Shown here one piece after another: positions 54,490 through 62,744 of a stretch of 64,000 bases of DNA. Location of the stretch: positions 1 to 64,000 of the forward strand of contig JAMCAN010000002.1 in assembly GCA_023715185.1 (NCBI GenBank), written 5' to 3'. A program made the translations under genes and the position numbers. The notes beneath the pieces were generated by a model. The model saw only the letters and a program-made list of their open reading frames with translations. It was not told the DNA's origin and made no database searches. Each line of letters opens with the position of its first letter. Position 1 is the stretch's first letter. Source of the DNA: Planococcus sp. MER TA 32b. Its GTDB lineage: Bacteria; Bacillota; Bacilli; Bacillales_A; Planococcaceae.

Positions 54490-55587
54490 ATGGCAGGTTT
54501 GAATTTAGTCAATATCAAGAAAGTCTATGACAAAGGGGTTGTTTCTGTTCAGGACTTTAATCTGGAAATCAGGGACAAGGAATTTCTCGTATTGGTCGGA
54601 CCGTCCGGCTGCGGAAAATCGACGACACTGCGGATGATCGCGGGACTCGAAGACATCACGGAAGGCGATCTGTTCATCGGTGACAAACGCGTCAACGACG
54701 TATCGCCGAAAGACCGCGACATCGCGATGGTGTTCCAGAACTACGCGCTTTATCCGCATATGAATGTATACGACAATATGGCGTTCAGCTTGAAACTGAA
54801 GAAATTGAAGAAAAATGAAATCAAGGAGCGCGTCGATAATGCGGCCAAGATTCTTGGTTTGGAAGAGTACCTTTACCGCAAACCGAAAGCTTTGTCCGGC
54901 GGTCAGCGCCAGCGGGTTGCACTGGGCCGCGCGATCGTGCGCGACGCGGAAGTATTCCTGATGGATGAGCCGTTGTCCAACTTGGACGCGAAACTGCGTG
55001 TGCAGATGCGTACAGAAATCCAAAAATTGCACCGCCGACTGCAAACGACAACCGTTTACGTGACGCATGACCAGACGGAAGCGATGACGATGGCGACGCG
55101 CCTGGTTGTCATGAAAGACGGCTTTATCCAGCAAGTCGGTTCTCCGAAAGAAGTTTATGACGAACCGAATAACATGTTCGTCGGCGGCTTTATCGGTTCT
55201 CCAGCGATGAACTTCCTGCGCGGACGCCTTGAAGGCAACCAATTCGTGATGGGTGATATCAAAGTGCTGATTCCGGAAGGGAAATTGAAATTGCTCCGTG
55301 ATCAGGGCTATGACGGAAAAGAGCTTGTTCTCGGCATCCGTCCGGAAGATATCCATGATGAACCCGTATTCTTGGATTACTCACCGGAAACAAAAATCCG
55401 CGCCGCGATTGAAGTGGCTGAATTGATGGGCTCGGAAATCGTTCTTTATTCGGTCGTGGACAATCAGGACTTCGTGGCCCGTGTCGATTCCCGTTTCGGC
55501 GTAGAAGCCGGACAGACAATCGATATGGCGTTCGATATGAATAAAGTGCATTTCTTCGACAAGGATTCAGAACTCCGCATCAAATGA
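54490..55587 (+). CDS. msmX: MsmX/UgpC-type multi-sugar ABC ATPase, copy 2
   Basis: A 365-aa CUT1 ATPase with the same motifs and length as the copy at 39254 and only scattered differences (for example LKKLKKNEIKERVDNAAK for LSKMKKDDIKARVDRAAK). The start is ATG 54490, after CGGAGGG; ATG 54484 is too close. It is placed with the xylose genes and is the likely energy module for the transporter at 46055-49170, which has no ATPase of its own. Cross-use with the GH65 transporter is likely. Confidence 0.93.
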   Translation: MAGLNLVNIKKVYDKGVVSVQDFNLEIRDKEFLVLVGPSGCGKSTTLRMIAGLEDITEGDLFIGDKRVNDVSPKDRDIAMVFQNYALYPHMNVYDNMAFSLKLKKLKKNEIKERVDNAAKILGLEEYLYRKPKALSGGQRQRVALGRAIVRDAEVFLMDEPLSNLDAKLRVQMRTEIQKLHRRLQTTTVYVTHDQTEAMTMATRLVVMKDGFIQQVGSPKEVYDEPNNMFVGGFIGSPAMNFLRGRLEGNQFVMGDIKVLIPEGKLKLLRDQGYDGKELVLGIRPEDIHDEPVFLDYSPETKIRAAIEVAELMGSEIVLYSVVDNQDFVARVDSRFGVEAGQTIDMAFDMNKVHFFDKDSELRIK

Positions 55588-55624
55588 TTTTGCCTGTGAG
55601 CGGTTCGCTGACATGATATAGGGA

Positions 55625-55664
55625 TGCCGCTGAAGGATCACTATCCTTTGGCGGCGTTTTTTAT
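55625..55664 (+). terminator. Terminator after the second ATPase
   Basis: GCCGCTGAAGGAT pairs with ATCCTTTGGCGGC around loop CACT, followed by six Ts. Confidence 0.92.
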
Positions 55665-55685
55665 TTCGGAGAAAGGGTGATGGAG

Positions 55686-56699
55686 ATGAAGAGGATCAGA
55701 TGGGGCGTCCTAAGTACGGCGAAGATCGGCTTGACGCAAGTGATTCCGGCGATTGGCCGAGCGGATAATGCGGAGCTGGCAGCTATCGCGAGCCGGAATG
55801 ATAAGGTCCATGCGATTGCAAAAGAACATGGGATTTCAAAAGCTTACGAAAGTTATGAAGCGTTATTGGCAGACACTGAGATCGACGCAGTGTATATTCC
55901 GCTGCCGAATCATCTGCATAAAGAATGGACGATGAAAGCGGCGGCAGCGGGCAAGCATGTGCTGTGTGAAAAACCGGCGGCGCTGACGGCAGCAGAAGCG
56001 GAAGAAATGGTGGCGTTCTGCAAAAGCAAAAACGTGAAATTCGCGGAAGCGTTCATGTACCAGCTGCATCCGCAGCACAGACGAGTAAAGGAAATCATGG
56101 CTTCAGGAGAAATCGGCGACATCCGCTTGATCAAATCGAGCCATTCCTTTTATCTGGCCGACCGGGACACGAACATCCGCATGGATAAAAAGATGGGCGG
56201 CGGCAGCCTCTATGATCTCGGCTGCTATTCGATCCAAGTCTTCCGCCATCTGACGGATGCGGAGCCTTTGGAAGTGCAGGCATTCGCAGAAACCGGCATG
56301 GCGGACGGCGTCGATATGACGGCTCACGGCTGGCTCCGGTTTGAGAGCGGCATCCGCGCTTTATTCGACTGCAGTTTCGATATGGTTCCGCGAAACGAAT
56401 ACGAAGTGATCGGAACAGAAGGGTCCATTCGCGTGCCGTATGCGTTCCGGCCGGATATTGTCGGCGGTGTGGGGTCGATCATCGTGCAAGTGGGTGACGG
56501 ACAGCGGACAGAAAAAGTGGACGGCGACAGTTACAGGCTCGAAGTGGAGAATTTTTCATCCGCGATACTGGAGGACCGGGAGCCGTGGATCAGCGGCGAC
56601 TCGACAATCCGCAATATGCGTGTGCTGGATGCTTGCTTCGAATCGATATCTTCGGATCAGGCAGTCCAATTAACCATGGAAGGAAGCGACAGCAGATGA
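55686..56699 (+). CDS. Gfo/Idh/MocA family oxidoreductase
   Basis: A 337-aa NAD(P)-dependent sugar dehydrogenase-type protein: Rossmann fold from residue 5 (GVLSTAKIGLTQVIPAI), the VLCEKPAAL motif near residue 92 that holds the catalytic lysine, and a C-terminal alpha/beta domain for substrate. GTG 55677 and ATG 55680 lie too close to GAGAAAGGG, so ATG 55686 is taken. It overlaps galM by ATGA at 56696. Related enzymes act on xylose, glucose or inositols; beside xyl genes a D-xylose or aldose dehydrogenase role is possible. Confidence 0.88.
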   Translation: MKRIRWGVLSTAKIGLTQVIPAIGRADNAELAAIASRNDKVHAIAKEHGISKAYESYEALLADTEIDAVYIPLPNHLHKEWTMKAAAAGKHVLCEKPAALTAAEAEEMVAFCKSKNVKFAEAFMYQLHPQHRRVKEIMASGEIGDIRLIKSSHSFYLADRDTNIRMDKKMGGGSLYDLGCYSIQVFRHLTDAEPLEVQAFAETGMADGVDMTAHGWLRFESGIRALFDCSFDMVPRNEYEVIGTEGSIRVPYAFRPDIVGGVGSIIVQVGDGQRTEKVDGDSYRLEVENFSSAILEDREPWISGDSTIRNMRVLDACFESISSDQAVQLTMEGSDSR

Positions 56700-57769
56700 C
56701 AGTGGAACAACAGGCGTTCGGAACGATAAACGGGCAGCCGGTCACACTTTATACCATAAAAAATGAACAGGGCTTCCAGATTTCCTGCATCAATTACGGC
56801 TGCATCATTACAGAAATTCTGGCACCCGACAAGACAGGGACATTGGAAAACGTCGTACTGGGATTCGATTCACTGGAAGAATATGAGCGAGACGTCCATT
56901 ATCTCGGCGCGGTGGCTGGCCGGTTTGCCGGCCGCATCAAAGACGGCGAAGCTGAAGTGGCAGGCACACGCCATCAATTGGGGCGGAACGCGAACGGCCA
57001 TCATTTGCACGGCGGCGCCGGCGGCTTCCATTCAGTGGTCTGGCATGCTGCGCCATTTGAAGAAACGGACGGCGCCGGAGTGGAGTTTACATACACGAGC
57101 CTGGATGGTGAAGAAGGCTATCCGGGGAATGTGGAGGTGAAGGTGCGCTATTTAGTCAAACATGGCAACAACGAACTCCTCATTTCCTACAGCGGCACTT
57201 CGGACCAGCCGACTCTCCTGAATCCGACGAATCATTCATATTTCAATTTGAGCGGCAACTTGAAACGCGATGTACTGGACCATCATCTGCAGCTCCCGGC
57301 CGAAGCCTACCTTGAACTTGACGATGAGCTGCTGCCGACTGGCCGGATTTTGCCGGTGGCCGGCACGGTGTTCGATCTTCGGGAAGGCAATAAAATACAG
57401 CGTGCCGCCGAGTCGGAAGATCCGCAGACTCTGCTTGCGGGGCGCGGCTATGACCATCCATTTCTACTGGAGCAGGCGGAAGGAAGTGCGATCCTGCTGA
57501 CCGATGAAGAAAGCGGACGCACCCTTTCAGTGGAAACCGCTGAACCGGCTGTTGTACTTTATACCGGCAACGGGCTGGGCGGTCCCTACAGTTTGCGGGG
57601 AACCCCGGCGAGAAATCATCTCGGCCTTTGCCTGGAAACGCAGAAGATGCCGGATTCGCCCCGGCACGGAAATTTCGGTTCATCAATGCTGGAAGCGGGG
57701 CAGCGATACCAATCTGAAACAAGCTTCCGTTTTGGTGTGACGGATAATGTATCTATGGAAGAGGAATGA
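56696..57769 (+). CDS. galM: Aldose 1-epimerase (mutarotase)
   Basis: A 357-aa GalM-family mutarotase that interconverts alpha and beta anomers of sugars, here probably xylose or glucose. Seen are GRFAGRIKDGEAEV (about 76), the NGHHLHGGAGGFHSVVW motif (about 101) and LLNPTNHSYFNLSG (about 176) with the catalytic histidine, and a C-terminal GLCLETQKMPDSP with the catalytic glutamate. The frame opens at 56585 inside the preceding gene; ATG 56696 overlaps its stop. It completes the sugar cluster and ends at a terminator. Confidence 0.94.
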   Translation: MTVEQQAFGTINGQPVTLYTIKNEQGFQISCINYGCIITEILAPDKTGTLENVVLGFDSLEEYERDVHYLGAVAGRFAGRIKDGEAEVAGTRHQLGRNANGHHLHGGAGGFHSVVWHAAPFEETDGAGVEFTYTSLDGEEGYPGNVEVKVRYLVKHGNNELLISYSGTSDQPTLLNPTNHSYFNLSGNLKRDVLDHHLQLPAEAYLELDDELLPTGRILPVAGTVFDLREGNKIQRAAESEDPQTLLAGRGYDHPFLLEQAEGSAILLTDEESGRTLSVETAEPAVVLYTGNGLGGPYSLRGTPARNHLGLCLETQKMPDSPRHGNFGSSMLEAGQRYQSETSFRFGVTDNVSMEEE

Positions 57770-57778
57770 ATTTCAACG

Positions 57779-57817
57779 AAGCATGCGCATGGCGGAGAGC
57801 CTTGCGCATGCTTTTTT
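57779..57817 (+). terminator. Terminator after galM
   Basis: AAGCATGCGCA (57779-57789) pairs with TGCGCATGCTT (57803-57812 region), followed by six Ts. Confidence 0.93.
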
Positions 57818-57948
57818 GGATTTGATGGGTCAGAAATCAAAAGAGGCTCGAGCCGAATAGTCAAAATTTTTCAATTTGTATACACTCGATATGAAAAATA
57901 AGGTAGCATTAGAAAGGAACGTAAATTTAGACAAAGGGGAGTCAAAGC

Positions 57949-59268
57949 ATGAAAGGGATTATCCGTTTTTCCAATAATTTAATGGACAGGTATTTACCGG
58001 ACCCGTTTTTATTCGTCATCATCCTGACGCTTGTCGTTTTCGGATTGGGACTGGGTTTAACGGGTTCATCGCCTGTCGAAATGGTGGCTTTCTGGGGTGA
58101 AGGCTTCTGGGCGCTATTGGCGTTCTCGATGCAGATGGTACTCGTGCTGGTCACGGGGTTCGTGCTCGCAAGCAGCCCGATTTTCAAAAAGGGGCTCGGC
58201 AAACTGGCGAGTTTCGCGAAGTCGCCGGGCAGCGCCATTATCTGGGTTACATTAGTGTCGCTTGCTGCAAGCTGGATCAACTGGGGATTTGGCCTGGTTA
58301 TCGGAGCCTTGTTTGCGAAAGAATTAGCGAAGCGAGTTGAAAACGTCGATTATCGCTTGCTGATCGCAAGCGCCTATTCCGGATTCCTCATCTGGCATGC
58401 CGGTTTCTCGGGCTCCATTCCGCTGTCGATTGCGACTGACGGCCACCCGTTTATCGACCGGATCGGCATCATTCCGACGGCGGAAACGATTTTTGCAAGC
58501 TATAACCTGATCATCATCGCGGCATTGGTCATTATTCTCCCGTTACTGAACCGTTTGATGATGCCGAAAAAAGATGAAACTGTCACCGTCGATCCAAAAG
58601 TTCTGGTGGAACCGAAAGTCGAAGAACAACCGGCTAAAAGTGATCAGACACCGGCGGAACGGCTGGAAAACAGCTGGATCCTGTCGATGGTGATCGGCGT
58701 TTTGGGTATTGCGTTTATCGCTTATTATTTCATACAAAACGGCTTTGCGCTGACACTCGATTTGGTCAACTTCATGTTCCTCTTCCTTGGAATCCTGTTC
58801 CACGGAACACCGCGCAAATACCTGGCTGCTGTCCAGGAAGCGGTCAAAGGAGCAGGGGGCATCATCGTCCAATTCCCATTTTACGCGGGAATCATGGGCA
58901 TGATGACGGCTTCCGGTTTGGCGGCTGTCATTTCGGAAGCGTTTGTCAGTATTTCCACCGCTCAGACATTTCCGCTTTTCGCTTTCCTGAGCGCGGGACT
59001 CGTCAACTTCTTCGTCCCTTCAGGCGGCGGGCAGTGGGCGGTCCAGGCGCCGATTATGCTGGAAGCCGCGGAAATGCTCGGAAGCGACACGGCGAAAGTC
59101 GCCATGGCTGTTGCCTGGGGCGACGCCTGGACGAATATGATCCAGCCGTTCTGGGCTTTGCCGGCACTCGCGATCGCCGGCCTAAAAGCCAAAGACATCA
59201 TGGGCTTCTGTTTGATCGTGCTGTTTGTCAGTGGTGCAGTAATCGGCCTTGGTCTTTTGCTCCTGTAA
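57949..59268 (+). CDS. AtoE-type short-chain fatty acid transporter
   Basis: A 439-aa polytopic membrane protein with about twelve helices, of the AtoE/DcuC-related family. NLMDRYLPDPFLFVIILTLVVF at the start, SAIIWVTLVSLAASWINWGFGL and the FVPSGGGQWAVQAPIM segment near residue 353 are characteristic. A charged cytoplasmic loop lies at about residues 203-240. AAAGGGGAG precedes the ATG. By family it takes up short-chain acids such as acetoacetate or butyrate. No acyl-CoA transferase genes are nearby, so the physiological substrate is open. Confidence 0.92.
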   Translation: MKGIIRFSNNLMDRYLPDPFLFVIILTLVVFGLGLGLTGSSPVEMVAFWGEGFWALLAFSMQMVLVLVTGFVLASSPIFKKGLGKLASFAKSPGSAIIWVTLVSLAASWINWGFGLVIGALFAKELAKRVENVDYRLLIASAYSGFLIWHAGFSGSIPLSIATDGHPFIDRIGIIPTAETIFASYNLIIIAALVIILPLLNRLMMPKKDETVTVDPKVLVEPKVEEQPAKSDQTPAERLENSWILSMVIGVLGIAFIAYYFIQNGFALTLDLVNFMFLFLGILFHGTPRKYLAAVQEAVKGAGGIIVQFPFYAGIMGMMTASGLAAVISEAFVSISTAQTFPLFAFLSAGLVNFFVPSGGGQWAVQAPIMLEAAEMLGSDTAKVAMAVAWGDAWTNMIQPFWALPALAIAGLKAKDIMGFCLIVLFVSGAVIGLGLLLL

Positions 59269-59284
59269 TGGAGATTGAATATCC

Positions 59285-59317
59285 CCGCCTTGCCTTTCTT
59301 AAGGCAAGGCTTTTTTT
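59285..59317 (+). terminator. Terminator after the AtoE-type gene
   Basis: CCGCCTTGCC pairs with GGCAAGGC around loop TTTCTTAA, followed by seven Ts. Confidence 0.93.
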
Positions 59318-59319
59318 TA

Positions 59320-59549
59320 TTGGAGGAGACGCGATAATCGGCATCATCGGACTGAGCGCGGCAGCGGAGGACTATTTCAGAACACGTTTGAATATCGTGA
59401 CGTCGATTCTGCTTGGCGCCGGTGCATTGCTGCTGATTGTTCCGGAAACGTATACTGATATTATCGGCCTCGTGGTCGTGCTTGGCATCTTTGCCTTAAA
59501 CTTCATTAAAGATAAAAGAGAGAATAAACCAGCCGTTTCATCCGGCTGA
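59320..59549 (+). pseudogene. Remnant of a TRAP transporter fused permease (C-terminus only)
   Basis: After the AtoE terminator an open stretch encodes about 75 residues (AIIGIIGLSAAAEDYFRT, then LLGAGALLLIVPETYTDIIG and a basic tail) that resemble the very C-terminus of TAXI-type TRAP permeases, normally over 600 aa. It has no usual start codon after the GGAGGAG at 59321, and the upstream frame is only the shadow of the AtoE gene. The rest of the TRAP gene is missing, so a deletion is likely. A terminator follows at 59563. Assignment is from memory of the family and moderately certain. Confidence 0.6.
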
Positions 59550-59562
59550 ATGAATGGATAGA

Positions 59563-59594
59563 AAAAAGGGCGCGCCATTGAGGCGTGCCCTTTT
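59563..59594. terminator. Terminator before the SDR gene
   Basis: AAAAGGGCGCGCC pairs with GGCGTGCCCTTTT around ATTGA. It serves the minus-strand SDR gene and any plus-strand readthrough. Confidence 0.9.
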
Positions 59595-59610
59595 GTCATT
59601 TCCCGGGAAA

Positions 59611-60393
59611 TTATTTAGCGGTCTGGCCGCCGTCGATCAAATGTTCAGCGCCTGTGATGAAACGGGCTTCGTCTGAAGCGAGGAACAGCGCCAGGTATGC
59701 CACGTCTTCCGGTTCTCCTACGATACCGAGTGGAATATCCTTCAATGCGCCGGATTTCATTTCTTCATTTTCAAGGACAACCGAAGTCATCGGCGTGTTG
59801 ATAAAGCCCGGATGGATGGAATTCACGCGGATGTTATCCGGTCCGAGTTCAACCGCTGCGCCTTTCGTCAGCAAACGGGTCGCACCTTTTGAAGCCGTGT
59901 AATGGACGCCGGCAGCGCCGCCGATCATACCTGCCATGGATGAGATGTTGACGATGGAACCTTTGCCATTTTTTCGCATTTCCGGCACGACTGCTTTTAT
60001 GCCGAGGAAATTACTGGTTGCATTGACCGTCATGAATTTGTTCCAGGCATTGAGGTCAACGGTGTCGATCAAGCCAAACCCTTCAGCGCCGCCGATACCG
60101 GCATTATTGATCAGAATGTCGATTTTGCCGAAACGGTCAACCGTTTCTTTTACGACCATATCCCAGTCTTCCTGTTTCGTTACATCATGGTTGAAAGAAA
60201 GAGCTTCGCCGCCCGAACCTGTAATTTCTTCGGCTACTGCTTTGACTTTTTCAACCTGAATATCGGTGGCGACCACTTTTGCGCCTTCTTTCGCAAAAAT
60301 GCGCGCTTCTTCCGCAAAAATGCGCGCTTCTTCCGCACCTTGCCCACTGCCTGCACCCGTAATAATTGCTACTTTGCCATCTAATCTGCCCAT
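59611..60393 (-). CDS. SDR family oxidoreductase with an internal 7-residue duplication
   Basis: A 260-aa classical SDR (FabG or glucose-1-dehydrogenase-like): TGAGSGQGAEE at residues 12-22, NNAGIGG near 92, and YTASK (YxxxK) near 160. GGAGGATT precedes the ATG. The helix after the glycine motif reads EEARIFAEEARIFAKEGAK; relatives have this segment once. The DNA shows a 21-bp direct repeat at 60301-60342. The insertion keeps the frame and lengthens helix alpha-B beside the cofactor site. A broad alcohol or sugar dehydrogenase is likely, with the substrate unknown. Confidence 0.87.
   Translation of the reverse strand: MGRLDGKVAIITGAGSGQGAEEARIFAEEARIFAKEGAKVVATDIQVEKVKAVAEEITGSGGEALSFNHDVTKQEDWDMVVKETVDRFGKIDILINNAGIGGAEGFGLIDTVDLNAWNKFMTVNATSNFLGIKAVVPEMRKNGKGSIVNISSMAGMIGGAAGVHYTASKGATRLLTKGAAVELGPDNIRVNSIHPGFINTPMTSVVLENEEMKSGALKDIPLGIVGEPEDVAYLALFLASDEARFITGAEHLIDGGQTAK
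60301..60342. repeat. In-frame 21-bp tandem duplication inside the SDR gene
   Basis: GCGCGCTTCTTCCGCA followed by AAAAT (60301-60321) is repeated from 60322. Imperfect copies of the same unit appear to extend on both sides. Confidence 0.8.
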
Positions 60394-60576
60394 TTGAATC
60401 CTCCTTGTTTATTGTCATTAATTAAATGCTTCCCTATTTGAAAAATTCAAAACCGGCATCATAAATTTGTACAGATTGCCACACTTCCGACAAGCAGGAG
60501 AGGATGAAAAGAGGGGGGATTTCGTTATAATAGTAAACAGACAACGGGTTATAACTTAGAAGGGGCGGGATTTATT

Positions 60577-61560
60577 TTGAATAAAAAACTGTTAATGACT
60601 GTGCTGGCAACAGGTTTCATTGCAGCAGGGTGCAGTGGTGGTTCAGATAATGAAGAAACGAAAAAGACGGCTTCGCCTGAAGAAGAAACTGTCGAACAGG
60701 AGAAGGAAGCGGAAAACAGTGCTGTTGAAGAGTTTTTGGTGCCATTTGATGGAACACTGACGCATGTGCATGGTATGGGCTATATTGAAAGTGAAGGCGG
60801 ATTGTATTTTGCCTCGCATACCGGATTGAAAGTTTACCGCGACGGCAATTGGTTTGAGACGGACGGAATGTATAACGATTATATGGGCTTCAATGCAGTT
60901 GATGAAGGTTTCTATACATCTGGGCATCCGGGAATGGATTCGGATTTGCCGAACCCGATCGGCATCCAGAAAAGTACAGACGGCGGACAATCGCTTGAGT
61001 CGCTTGGTTTTGAAGGAGAGACGGATTTCCACTGGATGGCGGCGGGGTACCGAAGCCACGATTTATTCTTGATGAACCCACAGGCGAATTCGGAATTGGA
61101 AGCCGGGTTTTATTTGGGTGAAAATGGCGGAGAAGAGTGGAATCGACTGGAGCCGCAGGGCTTGGACGGAGATTTGATGGCCCTGGCTATTCACCCCGAG
61201 GATTCACAATTCCTGGCAGCGGCAAGTTCGACGGGTGTTTTTCTGTCGAAAGATGGGGGAGCGACATTTGAACGGCTGACGGAAGAAGGCGAATTCGGAA
61301 CGGCTGTGTATTTTACAGAAGAGCAATTGTATTACGGCAGCCATGGTACGGAAGCGGCTTTAATATCTTATAGTCTGGATGAAGGGGAATCAGTTTCACT
61401 TCCATTGCCGGATCTGAAAGACGACGGGGCTGTCTACATCGCGGTCAATCCAGCGAATAATGGAGAGATTGCGTTCAACACGGCTAAAGGCGATGCCTTT
61501 GTTTCAACAGACGGCGGGGAGTCGTGGCAGGAAATTATGAACGAAGGACAGATTCAGTAA
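60577..61560 (+). CDS. Lipoprotein with BNR/Asp-box repeats
   Basis: A 327-aa exported lipoprotein: lipobox IAAGC with Cys19, an acidic linker to about residue 50, then a beta-propeller-like domain starting FDGTLTHVHGMGY. Asp-box motifs (SxDGGxxW/F) recur as STDGGQSLE, SKDGGATFE and STDGGESWQ. Such proteins are annotated in databases as sialidase-like or F510_1955-type glycosylhydrolases, but no catalytic activity is shown by this sequence. The start is TTG 60577 behind AAGGGGCGG, unusual but in keeping with others here. It is monocistronic. Confidence 0.85.
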   Translation: MNKKLLMTVLATGFIAAGCSGGSDNEETKKTASPEEETVEQEKEAENSAVEEFLVPFDGTLTHVHGMGYIESEGGLYFASHTGLKVYRDGNWFETDGMYNDYMGFNAVDEGFYTSGHPGMDSDLPNPIGIQKSTDGGQSLESLGFEGETDFHWMAAGYRSHDLFLMNPQANSELEAGFYLGENGGEEWNRLEPQGLDGDLMALAIHPEDSQFLAAASSTGVFLSKDGGATFERLTEEGEFGTAVYFTEEQLYYGSHGTEAALISYSLDEGESVSLPLPDLKDDGAVYIAVNPANNGEIAFNTAKGDAFVSTDGGESWQEIMNEGQIQ

Positions 61561-61581
61561 TCAACTGAAAGCTTGCATGAA

Positions 61582-61620
61582 AAAATCCTCTTCCCAAAAC
61601 GCTGGGAAGAGGATTTTCTT
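61582..61620. terminator. Terminator between the lipoprotein and copper-protein genes
   Basis: AAAATCCTCTTCCCA pairs with TGGGAAGAGGATTTT. It lies between convergent genes with Ts on one side and As on the other. Confidence 0.93.
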
Positions 61621-61624
61621 TGAA

Positions 61625-61951
61625 TTATGCGATGTTCTTGCAAGCTTCTGCACATTTGAAACAAGCTTCAGCACAGCGCTGGCAATGTTCGTGGTCGTGT
61701 TTTTTGCATTCATTGCCGCAAGCTTCACAAATTGTTGCGCAAACCTTTGCCAATTCCTTAACAAACGGCGAGTTGCGTGAAATCGCCTGTTCAAGATAAC
61801 CGCACATATCCGCGCATTCACGGTCCAAACGGATACATTCAGCCATCATCTTAACATCGTCTTCCTTTAGGCATGCGTCGAAACAATGGTTACATTCGGT
61901 CATGCACTCGTGCAAAACCTTCAATAATTCTGCATGTTGTTCATGTGCCAC
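61625..61951 (-). CDS. Cysteine-rich four-helix-bundle copper-binding protein (Csp/YhjQ-like)
   Basis: A 108-aa protein with 16 cysteines spaced along amphipathic helices (HEC, TECNHC, AEC, CADMC, VCATICEAC, HCQRC, ACFKCAEAC) plus a HDHEHC segment, the pattern of Csp3-type copper storage proteins (DUF326). Cysteines facing the bundle interior bind many Cu(I) ions. There is no signal peptide, so it is cytoplasmic. GTG start with GGAGG seven bases before. No copper exporter or CsoR gene is adjacent. Copper storage or detoxification is the likely role. Confidence 0.9.
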   Translation of the reverse strand: MAHEQHAELLKVLHECMTECNHCFDACLKEDDVKMMAECIRLDRECADMCGYLEQAISRNSPFVKELAKVCATICEACGNECKKHDHEHCQRCAEACFKCAEACKNIA

Positions 61952-62047
61952 ATTAAAACCTCCAGTTTCAGATTTGTTTGCCTCTATTATCTTAGTTTTT
62001 CCTTTTCGGGGAAGACTTAAACATCCGCAGGGAGATGCAACAATCTC

Positions 62048-62302
62048 CTAGCGGGAATTTGAATCATTATCCGCTTCACGGCGCTTGCTCCTGTAATCTT
62101 CTTCCGTAATTTCTCCTTTGTCGTAACGGTCCTGCAGTTTGCGTTCTTCGTTGTTTGCAGGCAGTTCATCCACTTTTTGGGACCTTGGATTATTTTTCGC
62201 CATGAAGAACCAATAGGCAATCAGTACACCGACAATCAATGCGCCGAGACCGGCCAACAGACGAAGCGGAACAGGAAAAGCTGCCATTAGTATGATGTCC
62301 AT
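62048..62302 (-). CDS. Small membrane protein with a SHOCT motif
   Basis: An 84-aa protein with one membrane helix (about residues 10-32) and a cytoplasmic tail holding a SHOCT motif, KLQDRYDKGEITEEDYRSKR (about 55-75). GTG 62311 is in frame but abuts AAAGGAGA; ATG 62302 has better spacing. SHOCT domains are short oligomerisation modules with no known catalysis. It lies 96 bp from the copper protein gene on the same strand and may share its regulation, but there is no direct evidence. Confidence 0.8.
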   Translation of the reverse strand: MDIILMAAFPVPLRLLAGLGALIVGVLIAYWFFMAKNNPRSQKVDELPANNEERKLQDRYDKGEITEEDYRSKRREADNDSNSR

Positions 62303-62744
62303 GCATGCCACTCTCCTTTAGCTGTTTACTTCCATATTCATGTCTTTCCCTTTTTGGGGTGGAATACACCCGAACCCTTTTTAGACCAAGCCGTATTATG
62401 CTGCAGCCAGACCGATAATGGCGGGAATATTAAGATTTTCCATTCTTGGCTCTGTATTTAATAAAAATGGATCCACTATTGGAAACTCTTTAGAAGACAA
62501 AAAGGTAAATTTGTATTGGTTTTTATTCATTGTAACTTAAATGAAGTCTGAATATTATAAAAAAATAAAGATTAATGTCAAGGGTGGACAAAAAAATATC
62601 TTTTAAAATATAAAAATAGCAAAATTAAATTGAAACTGAAATTAAATATCGAAATATAAATAAATTAATAAAAGGAAATATCGATTTTGAGCAGAATAAT
62701 GTACTGGAGCAATAAAAATTTGATAAGAGAAGGGGTTGGATGAT
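62303..62744. other. 442-bp AT-rich gene-free region
   Basis: No gene or RNA is supported. A short stem GGGTG-GAATA-CACCC is at about 62357-62371. From about 62440 the sequence is strongly AT-rich, unlike the neighbours. A weak promoter-like pair (TTGAAA at 62630, TATAAA at 62655, 19-bp spacing) could serve the SpoIID-type gene. Confidence 0.4.

Noticed and set aside
54505..55356. 283-aa minus-strand frame opposite the second MsmX-type ATPase
   Set aside because: It is antisense to a well-identified gene; a similar shadow appears opposite the first copy.
59034..59268. First half of a 171-aa plus-strand frame at the end of the AtoE-type gene
   Set aside because: It is a frame shadow of the AtoE-type gene. 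Only the part after 59320 resembles a protein family (TRAP permease remnant).
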